The translations under genes were made by a program, and so were the position numbers. A stretch of 64,000 nt of DNA, from positions 744,001-808,000 of the forward strand of contig NC_057371.1 of the NCBI RefSeq assembly GCF_016906535.1, read 5' to 3'. Of this stretch, positions 1 through 13,100 are shown in pieces. Position 1 is the stretch's first letter. Each line of letters opens with the position of its first letter. The notes beneath the pieces were generated by a model. It searched no databases and was not told where the DNA came from. It saw only the letters and a program-made list of their open reading frames with translations. This stretch comes from Rhizoctonia solani (taxonomy: Eukaryota > Basidiomycota > Agaricomycetes > Cantharellales > Ceratobasidiaceae).

Positions 1-136
1 AAGGAATAGGTGGATATATTGCCAAGATACATGTTTACTCATTACCCTTTGCTTTTTTAGTGCAATAGCAGACCTCTCAAGTTTAGTATGGTAGCTTAGT
101 ATACATGTATCTTGGCAATATATCCACCTATTCCTT
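1..136. repeat. Perfect 34-bp inverted repeat with 68-bp spacer
   Basis: Bases 1-34 are the exact reverse complement of bases 103-136, separated by 68 AT-rich bases with no coding sequence. The left arm begins at the window edge, so the repeat may extend further. This could be a short MITE-like element with terminal inverted repeats or a large hairpin. No target-site duplication can be tested because the left flank is missing. Confidence 0.85.
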
Positions 137-946
137 ATCCAACCACTAGAGAAAGACACATTAATGACTTATAGGGTAACAGCCATCCAATAGCTCATTC
201 TTGGCTCCTAATAGTCCCTGGGTCCAGAGCAATCTAGGGATAAAGGGGAGGAAGAGCCAGTACTTATTGAGCATATACAACACCCCAGAACGTTGCTTAT
301 ATGCGCTGAGAACTTATGTAAATATTCTTCTTGGTTATAGAAATACTCTTGTACCTTTTGTTTGGTCAAATTCGGCCAAGAAACGGGTCAAGATTCACAA
401 AAGCCGCAGGGGCCGGGCTGGATGGGTTGCATTTGCAAATCAAATGGAACACCCGGCACCAAACCAAAGCTGTATCTTTGCGTAAACTTGTCCCATTTCC
501 ACCGGAGTTTGTAAAAATACTCTTTAATTATATCTCTATATTCCTTACTAATGTACCTATGCGTTATTCCCTACCGTTCTTGCGTCACGCTCATACTCAC
601 AAAATACGGTCACGTGTTCCATTTGTTTTGTGGCCCACTGTATATCAGGTGCTTGATTTTGTTTATATGCACATTGTCTGACACCATTATATTTGTATAT
701 AGAAAAGAGCATGACTTTACCAGCTTACACCACTGTTATTATTATGTACTGATAAAACACACGGTGACATGCATCAATGCTCTAGAAATCAAGTGTACAC
801 AAAATTTCTGAGGAGAATTTGCAGATATAAATACGCTTTCATATTCCAACCTCGAGCGAGCTCGACTCATAAAAACCCCACCAGTAGCTCTTATACAATG
901 AACCAATTATTTGTATCCTGACGGGCTATATATTAGTTGTTTCCCG
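137..946. other. Non-coding stretch
   Basis: The open frames here are short, have no recognisable domain and mostly lack an ATG. The sequence is AT-rich. I see no gene or RNA. Confidence 0.5.
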
Positions 947-2899
947 TTAAATCTTTGGGGAGAAACGTACAATTATATGAGAACTGGAAAGTTGAGGCTT
1001 CTGTTGATATTTCGAACGAAGGATCACCCTCACATTGTTGAGTAGCTCGCGATAGGATTGCCTGGGTTTCTGTTTCAGAGATTGTATAAATGCGTGACCT
1101 GTCGTAGCGTGGTCAGCCTGGAACTATTCTAAATTATCACTATTCAAAATCTCACTCATTGCGCCAACTGCTTCGTGCCCTTCGAATGCGTCGTCTGATT
1201 TTTCCGAGTCTTTGCATGCAGACCAGGAGATGACATCAGCCTCACTACAACGCGTCTGTCTAGAGCGTAATATCGCTTGTTTGCGGGCCTGTCTGCTTGT
1301 AGGTGGTCGTATCACATCATTCAGTCCTTTGATTGCACCACTCATATCGCCGCGCGCCCAGGATTTCCCAACACCTGGATGGACGCATCAGTTAATAACA
1401 GCGATCCTAAGCACCCAAAGCGCACTAACTTAGTAAACCACGTCCAGTCTCCACTAGTTGGCTATGCTCCTTTACTTTACCATCAGTGGAGTAGGTATAT
1501 GGCAGGTCTAAAATCATAAATAGAAGTATGAGCATCAGAAGTATCTGACAAATATACACTGGTGCGTACCAAGAGCTGAGCCCGAATGGCTGCACTATGT
1601 ATAACAAAAATCGTAAGACCGATATCATGTAACTGTAAAGCGGGGCTAACATCAAATATAGCGGTCAGGCGACACCCAGCACGCAGTGGCTGCACCATGA
1701 TCTCGTGCATTTCCTTGGAGCATTGGTTCACCGATGTTCCAAAATGGTATAAAATATAGATAACGTACGTCGTCAACAATATGGCCTGCTTGTTCGTAGT
1801 CCAGAGGATAAATAACTAAAGATAGCTTAGAGCACGAGCCATCGCCTGAGTATTGATCGACATGCCTTCGTCGAAGCCGTCAGCCTCATCTCCATCAAGA
1901 TCCTTGGTTTGTCCCCCATGTCCAGAAAAATGAAAAAATAGCGCATCGGTAGGTTGCGCATCTTTAACTAACCAGTGCATTCCTGCAATCTGTTTGATAG
2001 CTTAGAAATTATATTAGGCATATATGAGGAAACAATCACGATGTTCTCCCTAGTCGGTAGAAAACGGGATCCGTCGCACTATCAGTGAGCTGTCGGATGT
2101 TTTCCTCCTCGTATCCGAATTGGACTGAACGTCATGGTAAGGCGGATAAAGCAAGGGGAAGAGTAAACGAGGTACCGCTCAAAATTCGGAAACGTTGTAA
2201 GCATCGTTGACGCAACCTTGGAGTTCTACGGATTGTCCAACATAATTGATGCCAACCTGGATTACGATGAGCTGCTGGCCACTTCCAACGGTGTAGAATG
2301 CTTTACTCACACATAGTGCCCTTTTCTTTCCGGGGTGGTATGTATCTTAAAACGAGTTATCTAAGCTTAAGTGTGTGCACCGGCTGTCGAGAAAATAGCT
2401 CACGAATAGGCTGATCATAGGAAAAAGTGTGTTGGCCTTGATCACCACAGGCTTGCCGATCAGATGCGTCTGTAAGTATACACTCTGTTAGAACGACCCA
2501 GAATAAGCCTACTCACATGTGCTGTTTGTGGCTAATTTCTCATGAGTAAAAGTAGCGCCATCCTGTGCTAGGCCATGTTGCTCGCAAGACGATCTGTGTG
2601 TATTCATATTAACTTGCTGAAAAGTCCACTTATGTTAGCCCGAGACCTTACCTGGACGAGATGTCCAATGTTATGTGCCCACCGCCAAGTCCGTAATCCT
2701 CGGGCTCAGTGACGTATTCCGCCCGGCGACCGTGCGGTTGCCCAGGATACCTGGTGTTGTTAGAATTATTCGTTGGCGACCCCAAAAGTATCGACCTGGG
2801 GCTAAGAGGCGGCGAATACGTGTTCCCCGGGACCAGGGGTGGTGTTGTGGGGGGGGTATCAGGATCTTTTATCCATTGATCACTATAGCACATGTACAT
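947..2899 (-). CDS. Metacaspase (caspase-like protease), copy A
   Basis: Type I metacaspase of the fungal cell-death/proteostasis protease family. The N-terminus is proline-rich. The p20 domain shows G-I-N-Y-V-G-Q, then the catalytic-His block S-G-H-G-G-Q at 1909-1926, then D-E-V-I-Y-P. The p10-like end has W-S-A-C-K-D and S-Y-R-E-L-L. The active-site block at 1577-1594 reads C-S-H-S-G-S straight after an intron that follows T-A-I-F-D. The family motif is D-S/C-C-H-S-G, so Ser occupies the usual nucleophile position. An intron beginning at 1865 uses a GC donor (gcatgt). Two apparent one-base losses, at 2181-2184 (A run) and 2056-2057 (GG), break the frame; restoring each gives a normal metacaspase reading and correct splice phases. 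The ATG at 2899 is tentative, because an additional 5' exon is possible. It is a tandem paralogue of the gene at 3602-5391. Confidence 0.85.
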
Positions 2900-3601
2900 A
2901 CGTGACCAACGACCTAATAATCATGAGTCAGGTACTCTTACCTAAATTGACTTGAGACTGGGTGGCTTGGTGGCGGCCGATGACTGTGGTAGTTCGAGCT
3001 ATTCAATAATGTACGACAGCGATAACTTGAAATAATTACGAGGCTGGAGAACTGAAGAGCACTCGATGTCAGTAGTGTCGATCATATCAATTCAAACGCA
3101 TACATACGTATGTTCATCAGTGTTTGGATGAGTCTGAGACGCATTATTCCCTGACATCGCGCTGTTCCAAGTGTCTGCAGGGGTGAAGGGGGGGGTCTAG
3201 GTTAGTAGTGTAAGCCTACGAAGGTGAAGGGAGGTGATTGCCTGAACCAATAACCCAAACCCTGCCTTATGGCGGCGCCTGTTTACGGCCACGAGGCGTG
3301 AGCCAACCCTTACACGCGGTGTGGTGTGTGATGTTCTAATTGATTTAGGGGCCAATGAGACTATGTAACCTCGAATCCTGGGCACTCTCTAATAAGCACA
3401 TGAGCTCTTAGTTTTATTAATGATATTTTGTAAATAAAAATCTTTAAATTCTCAATAAGATAGTACTATATTAATACAGATTACAGAATCCGTTCGGTAG
3501 GCTACACATCTCATGAGCAATCATCCAAGATGACACGCAACGATTACCGTCCTCAAATAATATATAAGTCGGAGGCATCCTAGGTACTATAAGTAAAACA
3601 T
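2900..3601. other. Spacer between the tandem metacaspases
   Basis: This contains the 5' flank of copy A, possibly with a non-coding or poorly defined first exon near 2940-3060, and the 3' flank of copy B. I see no separate gene. Around 3400-3480 it becomes very AT-rich. Confidence 0.45.
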
Positions 3602-5391
3602 CTATGCAATGGTATTCAGACGTACAATGGGGTGTGAGCTTGTGAGCTGAGGCTTTTGATCATGTTTTTCGTATAGAAGGTCACGAATATTGTTCAACAG
3701 CTCCTGGTAAGATTGTTTGGGTTGCTTCCTCAGTGCTTCGATAAACGCATAGCCTTGAACCAAAATAATTAGATTTCTAGGCCGAAGGATGGTAATAGAT
3801 CAGGCTTACACATAGCGCCAACAACCTCAGCGTGCTCCACAACGTCATCCGATTTCTCAAAATCTTTGCATGCAGCCCAAGCAACAACATCAGCTGGACT
3901 AGCTCGAGTCTTCTTGGCGTAGCGCACTGCTCTCTTCTGGAAGCTTGTTTCGGAATTGAACATATTGCCAAAGCCTTTGATCATGCCTTTCATATCTCCA
4001 CGGATAGTAGACCGCCCTGCGTCTTGAGACGAGTATATGCATAAGCAATGCAATGAAAGTACGGCTTGTTTCACCCACTTCTCAAGCCTTGCCCAATATC
4101 TACCCAACGACTCGGCTCTTTCACCTTTCCGCGACTTGTATAGACATAAGGAAGGTCTGAAAATACCTTTGGTTAAGGAGAATATAGTTGTAATGTTAAG
4201 ACCTACCCAGGCTGGTTCCGGAATGACTGCACTACGATTTTGAGTAAGACTTAACGATAACACACATATAGGCATGAGCACTCACATCGAACAATGCGGT
4301 GAGCCGGCAACCCGCGGGCAAGGGCCGTACAATTAAATCATGTATTACCTGATGTAAATCAAGGGGTGAGGGAGGATCGTCCAAACCCCAGACAAATACC
4401 TAGTTCATACATCATCAACGATATAACCATTTTGTTCGAAATCAACCGGGTATATCACTAAGATTGTCAAAGGGAAGTCGCTTGTGAGGTACATCAAGGG
4501 TTACCTTCGTCGTAGCTGTCAATCTCTTCGCCACTGAGATCTTCCGTCTGGCCTCCGTGGCCGGAGAAATGGAAGAATAAAGAGTCATCTGGTTTCGCAT
4601 CTTCTACCAACCAACGCATAGCAGAGATCTAGAAACAGATCAGTACGGTCGCAAATGGTGCGAGAAATACTTTACAATGTTTTCCTTCGTCGGCAAGCTA
4701 TGGGTTTCCGTGGTATCATCTGTGAGCTTGACTATGTTCTCCTTCCGAAAACCGAACTGCTCTGCATCACGGTTTAAATTAATTGGTAAGACAGAGAGGG
4801 CAATAAAAATAGGTTTACGAACGAATAAGGAGTTCGGCAATATGGCCTGCGTCGTGTATACAACCCCGAAGTTCATCACGTTGACCTTGATAATTAATTC
4901 CGATCTAGAGCCAAGGTGGCCTACTTCATAATGCGTCATAAATGTTGAACGTTCTTGACCACTCACACATACAGCCTTCTTCTTCCCAGTACAGTTAGAG
5001 ACTGGGTGTGAGTAGTAAGAGGTGGCGCACGAAACATATGGGCTAGGCAGATATACCTCGAGTGAACGTCTCGCTTCCAGCAGAGGGCGATCCGTATGGT
5101 AGTTGTATATTTATTGGCGAACCTATTAGGGCCAAAGGTTCGACCACAATATGAAGTGGAAAGAGAGGTCAATGTATACCTGTGTCTCCTGCCCCACTAG
5201 TCCTATACCATTACAGAACAAGTTCTTTGGTGAATTCATCATCGCATGGGGCAAAGGCTTACGATTTGAGAAAACTTCAAATTTACCGGTTTGAATAATT
5301 CAATCAATTTGGGAACTTGACCAGAGACTACATACCCTGGTGATTTGGGTGAAGAAGGACTAATAGAGCTATCGACACTTGTTCGTGACAT
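3602..5391 (-). CDS. Metacaspase (caspase-like protease), copy B
   Basis: Second type I metacaspase in tandem with copy A. Visible blocks are K-K-A-V-C, then G-I-N-Y-Q-G-Q and L-R-G-C-I-H-D-A, then [13 protein letters not shown]. The His block S-G-H-G-G-Q lies at 4548-4565, followed by E-E-I-D-S-Y-D-E and V-I-Y-P-V-D-F. The active-site block C-S-H-S-G-T is at 4214-4231, again placed directly after an intron that follows the Asp. The C-terminal W-A-A-C-K-D block and a final exon ending at 3602 match copy A. The usual nucleophile Cys position is Ser, as in copy A. Introns are GT-AG, including the site where copy A has GC. I see no frame break. The start at 5389-5391 opens a Ser/Pro-rich N-terminus and is uncertain. 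Confidence 0.87.
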
Positions 5392-5804
5392 AGTCGGAGG
5401 TAATCCAAAGACAGTAGCTTCAATAAATGGTAAATAATGCTCGTAAGGATGTTTGTAATTTAAACAATCAAGAAACCAGGTGGTCGTTCTGATTTTCACC
5501 AACTTATCCTTTGTGGCATGTCACCTGTGGGGCTATGCACAGGCACAGCAAGCGCCGAAGGTGGTTAGAACGCCTCACGTAGTGTGATCTCACCGCCTTC
5601 AGATGAACATCGAGGTGCGGATGTGGGGTATATGCAATAGATATGGTGTACTTGTGAGATGATCTGGCCCTACGATGATTAAAGCGAAAGCAATTACAAG
5701 AGATCCATTCCCACAAAGCAGTAAACTAGCCTGTAGCAAACAAGCGTATATACAGAAAACAAAACAAACAAAATGCATAAATACTAGAAGACTAAAAAAA
5801 CCCT
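5392..5804. other. Spacer between metacaspase B and the GAR-domain gene
   Basis: Upstream region of metacaspase B and 3' flank of the GAR-domain gene. There is an A-rich tract around 5755-5805. No coding potential with conserved features was seen. Confidence 0.45.
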
Positions 5805-8447
5805 TCAGACACTCCTAGCCAAAAAGGCACTCAAACTCTCCCAACCACCTCCAACTCGGCAAATCACTCGGCGCTGTTGTCCGGCTACGCCTGTTCCGTC
5901 CAAGGAGCTTCTCCCAGCGCTCTTCTCTACAATCACAAGCTTGCAGACCATGACTTTGCGGCTAGTAGGCAAAGTGAAAGAGTACTGTGCAGAAGCGTCG
6001 GGCCCCTGAGCGCCCTTGACAAAGTCGCTCACTCGCTCAATGAAATAAGGGTGCACAAGCGAATTGGCAACGCGTGCAACTTCAACATCGAGTGCATCCT
6101 TGGGGTTGGGAACATAGGTCAAGTCCCCACTTTGAGCTGTGGCCGCAGCAATGCGGTCCAGGGATGTGCGACGACCAGCGCTTTCGCCAGTCATACTACC
6201 ACGTGAAGATGGGCGTGCCGAGGTGGGCATTGGGGTAGAACCTCGGTAGCTTGAAGGTGGAGCTCGCAGAACCCGGGTTGATGGGCGTGCGGCGCTCTGA
6301 CCTGTAGTTTGGAAAGGCGAATGGTCTTTAGAGTCGATTGGAGAGCCCACAGCAGAGGCAAACTGGGTTGACATGGGGCTGGTCGATCCATCTGGAAAGT
6401 AGGATGTGCTCGAGGCCGAAGGTGACGTCGGGCGACTATTATGGAAAACTGGAGCGGGAATCCGGGAGTGACTGGCTCGCCTTGCTTTCGGTGGAGTTAG
6501 AAAATTCATCTGCTCCGGATTATCGATATTCTTTGGAGGTGAAAGTTTATTTGTGTAGAAGGGTGAACAGGTGTTGCAAACGTCTTGTGTATGGAAGGTG
6601 GGCCGATATCGACGTCGATCGGGGCAGGGATATTACTAGGTGACATGGGTCGTTTTCTGGGCCCACTCCCAGGTGTTTGTGGACGGGAGCCTGAAGGAAG
6701 GTTGGGGGCCCTCGGAGTGGAGAAAACGCCATAATCTGCATAGCGGGACGGAGTTTGCCGGCCAGACATGGCTGACTGTCGCCCTGACGCCGAGGCAGAT
6801 GCATGCCGCATGTGTCCTGCGGTACGAGGCGAGCCAGGCTTAGCGATCGCATAGGTGTCGTCTTGAACCTTTGTCGACGAGTTCCAACGGGGCTTGGCGG
6901 GGGCAGAGTTTGCTCCTCTAAGAGCAAGACTGGCACTCGACGAAAGATGATTTGGTGTGGAGAAGATCGATTGTGCGGATGGGCGATTAGCTGGGGGGAA
7001 AAGATCTTGGGGTTGGTTGGTGACATCACCCGTGGCGGAGGCATCAAGGACGAAGGCCTCGGTCCAGTCTTGGCCTTTTCTTTCTCCTTCTTGCGGCTGG
7101 GAGTCTTGAATCCAGAGGTGACCCGTGCTGCCAGTTTCCTTAGGGGAGATATCGACTGGCTCAGTGTTGAGACCGATAACGACTCTGATGTTGACATCGA
7201 TGTTGACTGGGACTCTGGTCGCGAGGATGTCGTCGTCCGAGATCTTACAGATCCTGACTCGCTGGGCTCCGGCTCTGGCGGTTTCTTCAACAGCTCGATC
7301 TCACGATCTGTTCGTGCTATACGTTCACGAATGGATTTCCAACGAGCAGAAAGTTCGGTGTGTCTGCGGAAAACCTCCCCATTCTTGAAGTCCCGACTGC
7401 CCATCGTCTTGTCGATCGATGCCATGGCCTGGGTACTAGACTGATAATAATATCTGGAGCAAAAATTAGCACACAGCTCAAGAATTGAAGACCTCTGCTC
7501 ACTTCTTGACCCGCTCATAATGTTCGACAGTCTCTGCAAAATGCGACCAAAGTTCTCCAGGCTTATCTGCTGTTTCGTTGTGCTGTGCCCGCAAAGCTTC
7601 ACTTCTTCGCCAAATGAATTCCTGACAGAGCCCAATCAGGAAATGATCACTATTCAGTCCAGGGCAGCTTACCTGGCAAGCTTCCACGGCCTTATCCAAC
7701 GAGTCCATCATGCCCGCAGCCTTGTGAAACGTGAGCAGATATCTATCATTGGAATATATCAACCTTACCTGTTCAACGGCAGTACGGAATCTAACCAAGA
7801 GTTGATCTTCCTGCAGCTCGTTGTGTAGACGAGAAACTTCTTGATGAACTGCCTGCCAGTCGGCTGATAATGCAGCATGCTTTCTCAACACAGGCTCGTG
7901 CTCGTTAATCTGGGCTGCGGTTGGATCAGCTGCATGTTGAAGACCGGCGCGAGGTTCGCATCGATTTCCCCGAACTCCACGTCAACCAGAGCCACGGCTT
8001 CCTTTAGGTCGGACATGGCACGCTCGATGGCGAGATGGTTCTCTCCCGAGTTGTTTGATTCTTCGGCATGTCGTAGCTCCTGAATCTCTTGAGTAATGAT
8101 ATATAAACATAGCGCGCATACCGAGGCGCAAAAAACGTCTGCTCACCAAATAGCTGGGTCTGTATGTCAGAAATAGTATAGGAGAGTTCTGTCATTCTTG
8201 TGGAAGCGGCCAACACCGAAAGCTCCCTGCACAGATAGTCAGGATAAAGCTCCGGCGTAGTATACATATCATGTACTCACATGGGGGTGTCCTCCTCCAT
8301 AGCGTTTTCATCAGCTTTCGGGGCGGGCGGACGGGTGATCGTTACATCTGCAAGCAAGTCGGGTTGAATGAGCAAGTCCCCAAACGATGTAAAAGAAAAC
8401 CTACCCTCCATATCCACATCTACGTCCGACCCACTCTCCGAATTCAT
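5805..8447 (-). CDS. GAR-domain, Kar9-like microtubule-binding protein
   Basis: The C-terminus is a clear GAR (Gas2-related) domain: D-V-E-V-A-R-V-A-N-S, then V-M-V-C-K-L-V, ending in I-C-R-V-G-G-G-W just before the stop. GAR domains bind microtubules. The N-terminal half is helical/coiled-coil, and its layout recalls the fungal Kar9 family that links microtubule plus ends to the cortex; that link is inference. Between them lies a long Ser/Pro/Arg-rich disordered stretch, typical of microtubule-associated proteins. I chose the ATG at 8445-8447, which opens a short acidic leader; the longer frame upstream begins with GTG. Several short introns are visible. A one-base loss at about 7946-7947 (GG) breaks an otherwise continuous coiled-coil reading. 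Confidence 0.78.
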
Positions 8448-10153
8448 GTTGATATTACAAGACTCTGCTATCTTGCTATCTTGTGTTTGTGTTGTGGGGG
8501 GTGCCACCCCATACGCGGTGGTCGAGGAACAGTGTAGCAGAGTTGAGGGACGACGTCAACCCGCGGGTCCAGCGCTTATTTATGACACCGTCATCAATCC
8601 ACGTGGGTCAATACGAAGATCCGCTCCTCGATTGAAACAAAACACCTCTCTGTTTCTATACTGCTATGTAGCATAGATGTTGATTGCTTTCGATTGTTGT
8701 GGAATATCGTTGGAGCACCATGTAACAATACATAGCATATTGTTGCTCGTTGTCATACGTTTTACTTTTTTCTACTTGAATTCAAATACTCTCATTGACA
8801 GGCATTGGTCTGAGCAGGATTCATTTGGGGGATCTTCAGGCTCGGCCTCATTCCGGCCATCAGAGACCCCATTCAAATACTCAATCCCATGGAAGAGACC
8901 AGCATAATCAAGATCCAATATTCGATAAAGCAATCACAGATGGGTTTGAGATAACTTTTGACTGTATGCGCAATATATGTCAGAATACATACACGTACGT
9001 GTGCACGGTGACACGGATGACGCTCAGCCACGTAATATGTCAAGGCTGTTGTCTTTTTGAAGCATCAACAAGCAGCACGGTAAACATTTTTTGCCCGATG
9101 AAAAGTCACTACACTCCCGATGCATGTATCCAGCAAACACGTGAGTGATGTTATTGTTGTTGGATAGCTTATTGAAATTATCGATTGTAATAAACCAAAG
9201 TCGCATTGCCTTGTTGCTCAGAGATCCAAAAGCCATGGCACCACTCGTACGAGGGCGTCAGCCGGGACTCTTGGCTGTCTCAGACATTCTTGGTATACAC
9301 ATGATTATAGGAGGCTGAGGCGCTTGTTCATTTTATTAATTATACGACGCTTTCGGAAATGTTATGAACCAGCGGAGTACTGTAGGTGTCGTGTCACTCA
9401 TACGAGTACCCGCTTAGATATCAAGTCTTGTACCGACACCCTCTGAGCTTGACGATGGTACCGACCTGTATATACTATAACATATGAGGTGCATGGGTGC
9501 ATTGTTCGTTCACTGGAGAAACAATAAATCTCGAAATACGGGGCCAATATATGCCCACTCTTCATTCTGAAAACATATAAGCAGGCACACCATATGCCTA
9601 TAGCGGTTCACGTACATTATATTCCTGGGACTAGGTCACGAATTGCACGAATTGCAAACAACCAGTGGAGAAAAAAATCAAGTCCACAATATTTCCGAAA
9701 AGATTGTGTGTATGTATTGTTGGCACGGGCCGTGTGACAGTGAGATTGGTCATCGAGCTGACGGTTGACTGTATTGCTCCACCTAAAATAAAGTTAGATA
9801 GAATCTTCTGAAGTCGGTTCTTTTTTTGCCGAAGAACTGACAAACGATTACGACAACTGAAACAAAAGGGTGTCTTGTCGAAATGCCGGTTGTGGTCTCG
9901 CAGTGGTGGCACACTGATGTATTCCAGTATATATAGCAATATCGTATAAAGATATATTTTGACCGCCTATGCTGTAAGACGCATGCCCATGACAAGCTTG
10001 ATGATGCTGTGCTCTAGAAGGTCTGTTGAAGAACAATTATACTAAAAAGAGGTTAAGTTTTGATCGACCGATGATCACGTGCGTTACGTCACCTGTTTGC
10101 TGGCCGGCAGAAGGGGATCTTGGGGAGAGCTTCACCTTGACATTCACCGGCCA
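8448..10153. other. Divergent intergenic region, no gene seen
   Basis: This lies between the minus-strand GAR gene and the plus-strand CSC1-like gene, so it holds both promoters. The rest is AT-rich, with only short domain-free frames. I recognise no RNA gene or repeat. Confidence 0.5.
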
Positions 10154-13100
10154 ATGGCCACTTACACTGACCGTGGAGAGGCGACATATGGTGGCCTTCT
10201 TCAGCAAACATATGCAGCGATAGCTGTTGGGAGCGTGTGTTTAACTCTTGTCGAATGTCTACGCCGGATACCGAGAAGGAGAGCTAGAGGGGAAGTGGTC
10301 CGTAGCGAGCCCTTTCCAGTCGGGGATACAAGGGGTCTGTCCTCGGAAGATGCTAAGAGGATTTCTCACCTTGGGAGCAGGGAGAACTGGATCACTGGAT
10401 AGTGAGTACTAATTAAATTTGGTGAAGCCGCGGATAACATGAGCTCTTGGCTCCATAGTCTATATATGGCCCGCTGCTGGGCAGTTGTCCCATCTCCCGT
10501 CCAACCGAAATGGCCTCTGATGTGGATATGGCAAGTTCTACGAACCAATGACGAGACGTTTCTTCGGCTATCTGGAGTTGATGCCACAGTGTATACTCGC
10601 TTTCTTCGAGCGTGCTGTAAGTGGATTACTCTATTTGCACGTTTAGCTTGAGTTCAACATTTTGCACAGTTTATTTTGCTGCACTTCATACATGTACTAC
10701 CCTTCTCGTGATCCTTCCTATTCACTATCTTCTAGGATACAAGGATATTAAAAAGAGCGACATCAATCGGGGTTCCGTCACTACCTTGATACAAGGACTA
10801 CCTGACGAGCATGCCGATAAAATACTCTGGGTTCATATGGGAATGGCAAGGCTCATTTACATATATTTATTCATGAACTTCTAACATGTCTAAAACGACT
10901 ATAGGTGATTTGGATCACATTTTCCTGGATGTTGTTCCTCGTATGGTTCGTTCTTGGGTCACTCAGATATCGCGCCTACGCCGCCCGACATGCTCCCGCT
11001 CCGGTAATGTCGAGAATCGGGTCGCCGAAGAAACCAGCTTCCACTGCTACTGCTCTACATCCAGATTCTGCCGCGGTTACATCATTCCCCGCAGATTCAT
11101 CTACCACGGGCACGCTTTTCCCACTTCAACCTGAACCTGCTCCTGCTCGTATCCCCACCTATTCCAATGGGAACGGACCGGACTATAGTCTCAGGTGTCG
11201 TACAGTGATGATGACCAACATTCCTCAGAACCTACGTACTCCCCAAATGCTCCGACGATACTTTGGGAGATACCTTCCAGATGGCCCGGCTCCCGAATCT
11301 TTTGACGACGACGCCAAGAGAAGAACAAAATCATGGAACAAGTTCAAGTCTGCTGTTCGTCCGGTCAACGCGGTTCGTTCACCACTTGACAATAAGCCAA
11401 AAGACAAGCCAAAGAGATCAAGAGTCGAAGGTGAACGGCCGAACCTAGAGACTCCCATGGCCGATGAATTCGAAATCGATCCTGAACAAATGGAAGAAGT
11501 AGAAGCCAGAGGGAGGAAGTTGGTGGAGACCGTTGTAATAGCACCCAAGCTAAGTGCGTTGGCCAAACTCCTCAAGGACCAAGGAAGGAGAGTAGAGGAG
11601 CTGGAAGAAGCGCACATTCACTTGGCGCAGACAGTAATGGCTGCTGTAGCCACGGAGATGATGACGCGGCGAAGGGAGGAGGCTCGGAAGGCTAAGGAAG
11701 GGGAAATTAGGCGGCGAGAAAGACTCCGAGCCGATGCAAAGTCTCAGCAGGCACATACTTCCGGTTCAGATGGAGAAAATGGCGGTGGTTTATTGGGTGC
11801 TGTTCGAGACAGGGCAACTCGATTACGAATCTCGGTCGAGAGGTTTACTCTGGGGAGGCCGGACAGAAGTGAGGTGATGGATAAGCTGGTGCACGCAATC
11901 GGTCCATTTGTCGAGGAGTCCTGCAGGCGAGACTTGCAGTATGGCGTCATGCCTTGGTTTAGCTCCACTTTTGGCACAGTGCGGGCAAAGGTTGGTAGTA
12001 AACTACACTCGTCCGAGCAAGGCCAAGCCAAATCCAATGGGGCGGAGCAAAACGGGCAGCATTCGTCTAACGGCGCCAACGCGTCTGTGTATAGAACTAT
12101 CTGGGATGCTTTATACGATATGGACCCCAGTGACCTGCGCCCTTTCCATCCAATCACCAGAAGAAGGTCGATACTCTTTACGCCTCTCGAACTGATTGGG
12201 ATTCTGGCTCCGACAGGATTACCCACTATCGATCTAGCTTTCGCCCGGTAAGCACTTTATCGATGTATTTACTAGACGGGTCGCCAAAAGCAAACATGGT
12301 GCCCGGGGGTGTCGAGTTTGATCCACTGACCAGTAGCATTTACTCCAGCATACGCAGTATCCAAAGGCGAGTGGAAGATACCAAGTCTTCCCCCTTACCT
12401 GATGCTTCTGAGAGAAGAAGAGATAGAGAATCGTTCTATGTAGATGAGCAAAGCGAGGTTCGCTTCTCTGGCGAAGATGGTAAGACCTAAGTATTGCATT
12501 CTCAATACCTTACGGAGCCCATAACTTACGATCTCTTCCCCATTCTCAGCTGATAAGCCCTCTACTATCGAGCCTGCGAGTTCGGCTTTTATTACATTTC
12601 GACGGTGGGAGGATGCCCGCCGTGCCGTGCGTACGCTGGCCCACCGTCCTGGTCGGCCGTTGACCTGTCTTATTGTAATGGCTCCCCAATCCACGGATCT
12701 AGATTGGGAAAGACTTGTGAAGGTAGCCTCTATTTATTCGTATTGTATTCCAGATCTTACTATTTGTTTCTTGAACAGGGAAAGTTCGCTGCGCAGTACG
12801 AACGGTTTCTTGTAAACCTGGATTGTGAACTAACTGGGATTTGACAGATTTGTTAGAGATTGGTTGGTGGGAGCGGCAATATGGTAAGCAGAACTGAGTG
12901 TGATCAATTGTATCTGAAAAACATACTTGTATTCAGGCTTTTTCAGATCTTTTGGCTCTTTCCAATTTCGTTTATCACAACTCTTATTTCTATTCAGTCG
13001 TTGGAGGTCGCAATCCCTCCGCTGGTATGTGTTATCAAAATAAGCTTAAATATTAAAACACTTACAAACATCCCAATAAACTGTAGAAAGAGTTTTTCGA

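Noticed and set aside
201..811. Overlapping short plus-strand frames near the window start
   Set aside because: The first begins with TTG, not ATG, and none has a domain or splice structure.
947..2899. Metacaspase copy A as a pseudogene
   Set aside because: The in-frame stop at 2179-2181 disappears with one base added in the A run, which also corrects the phase of the next intron, so decay is not needed.
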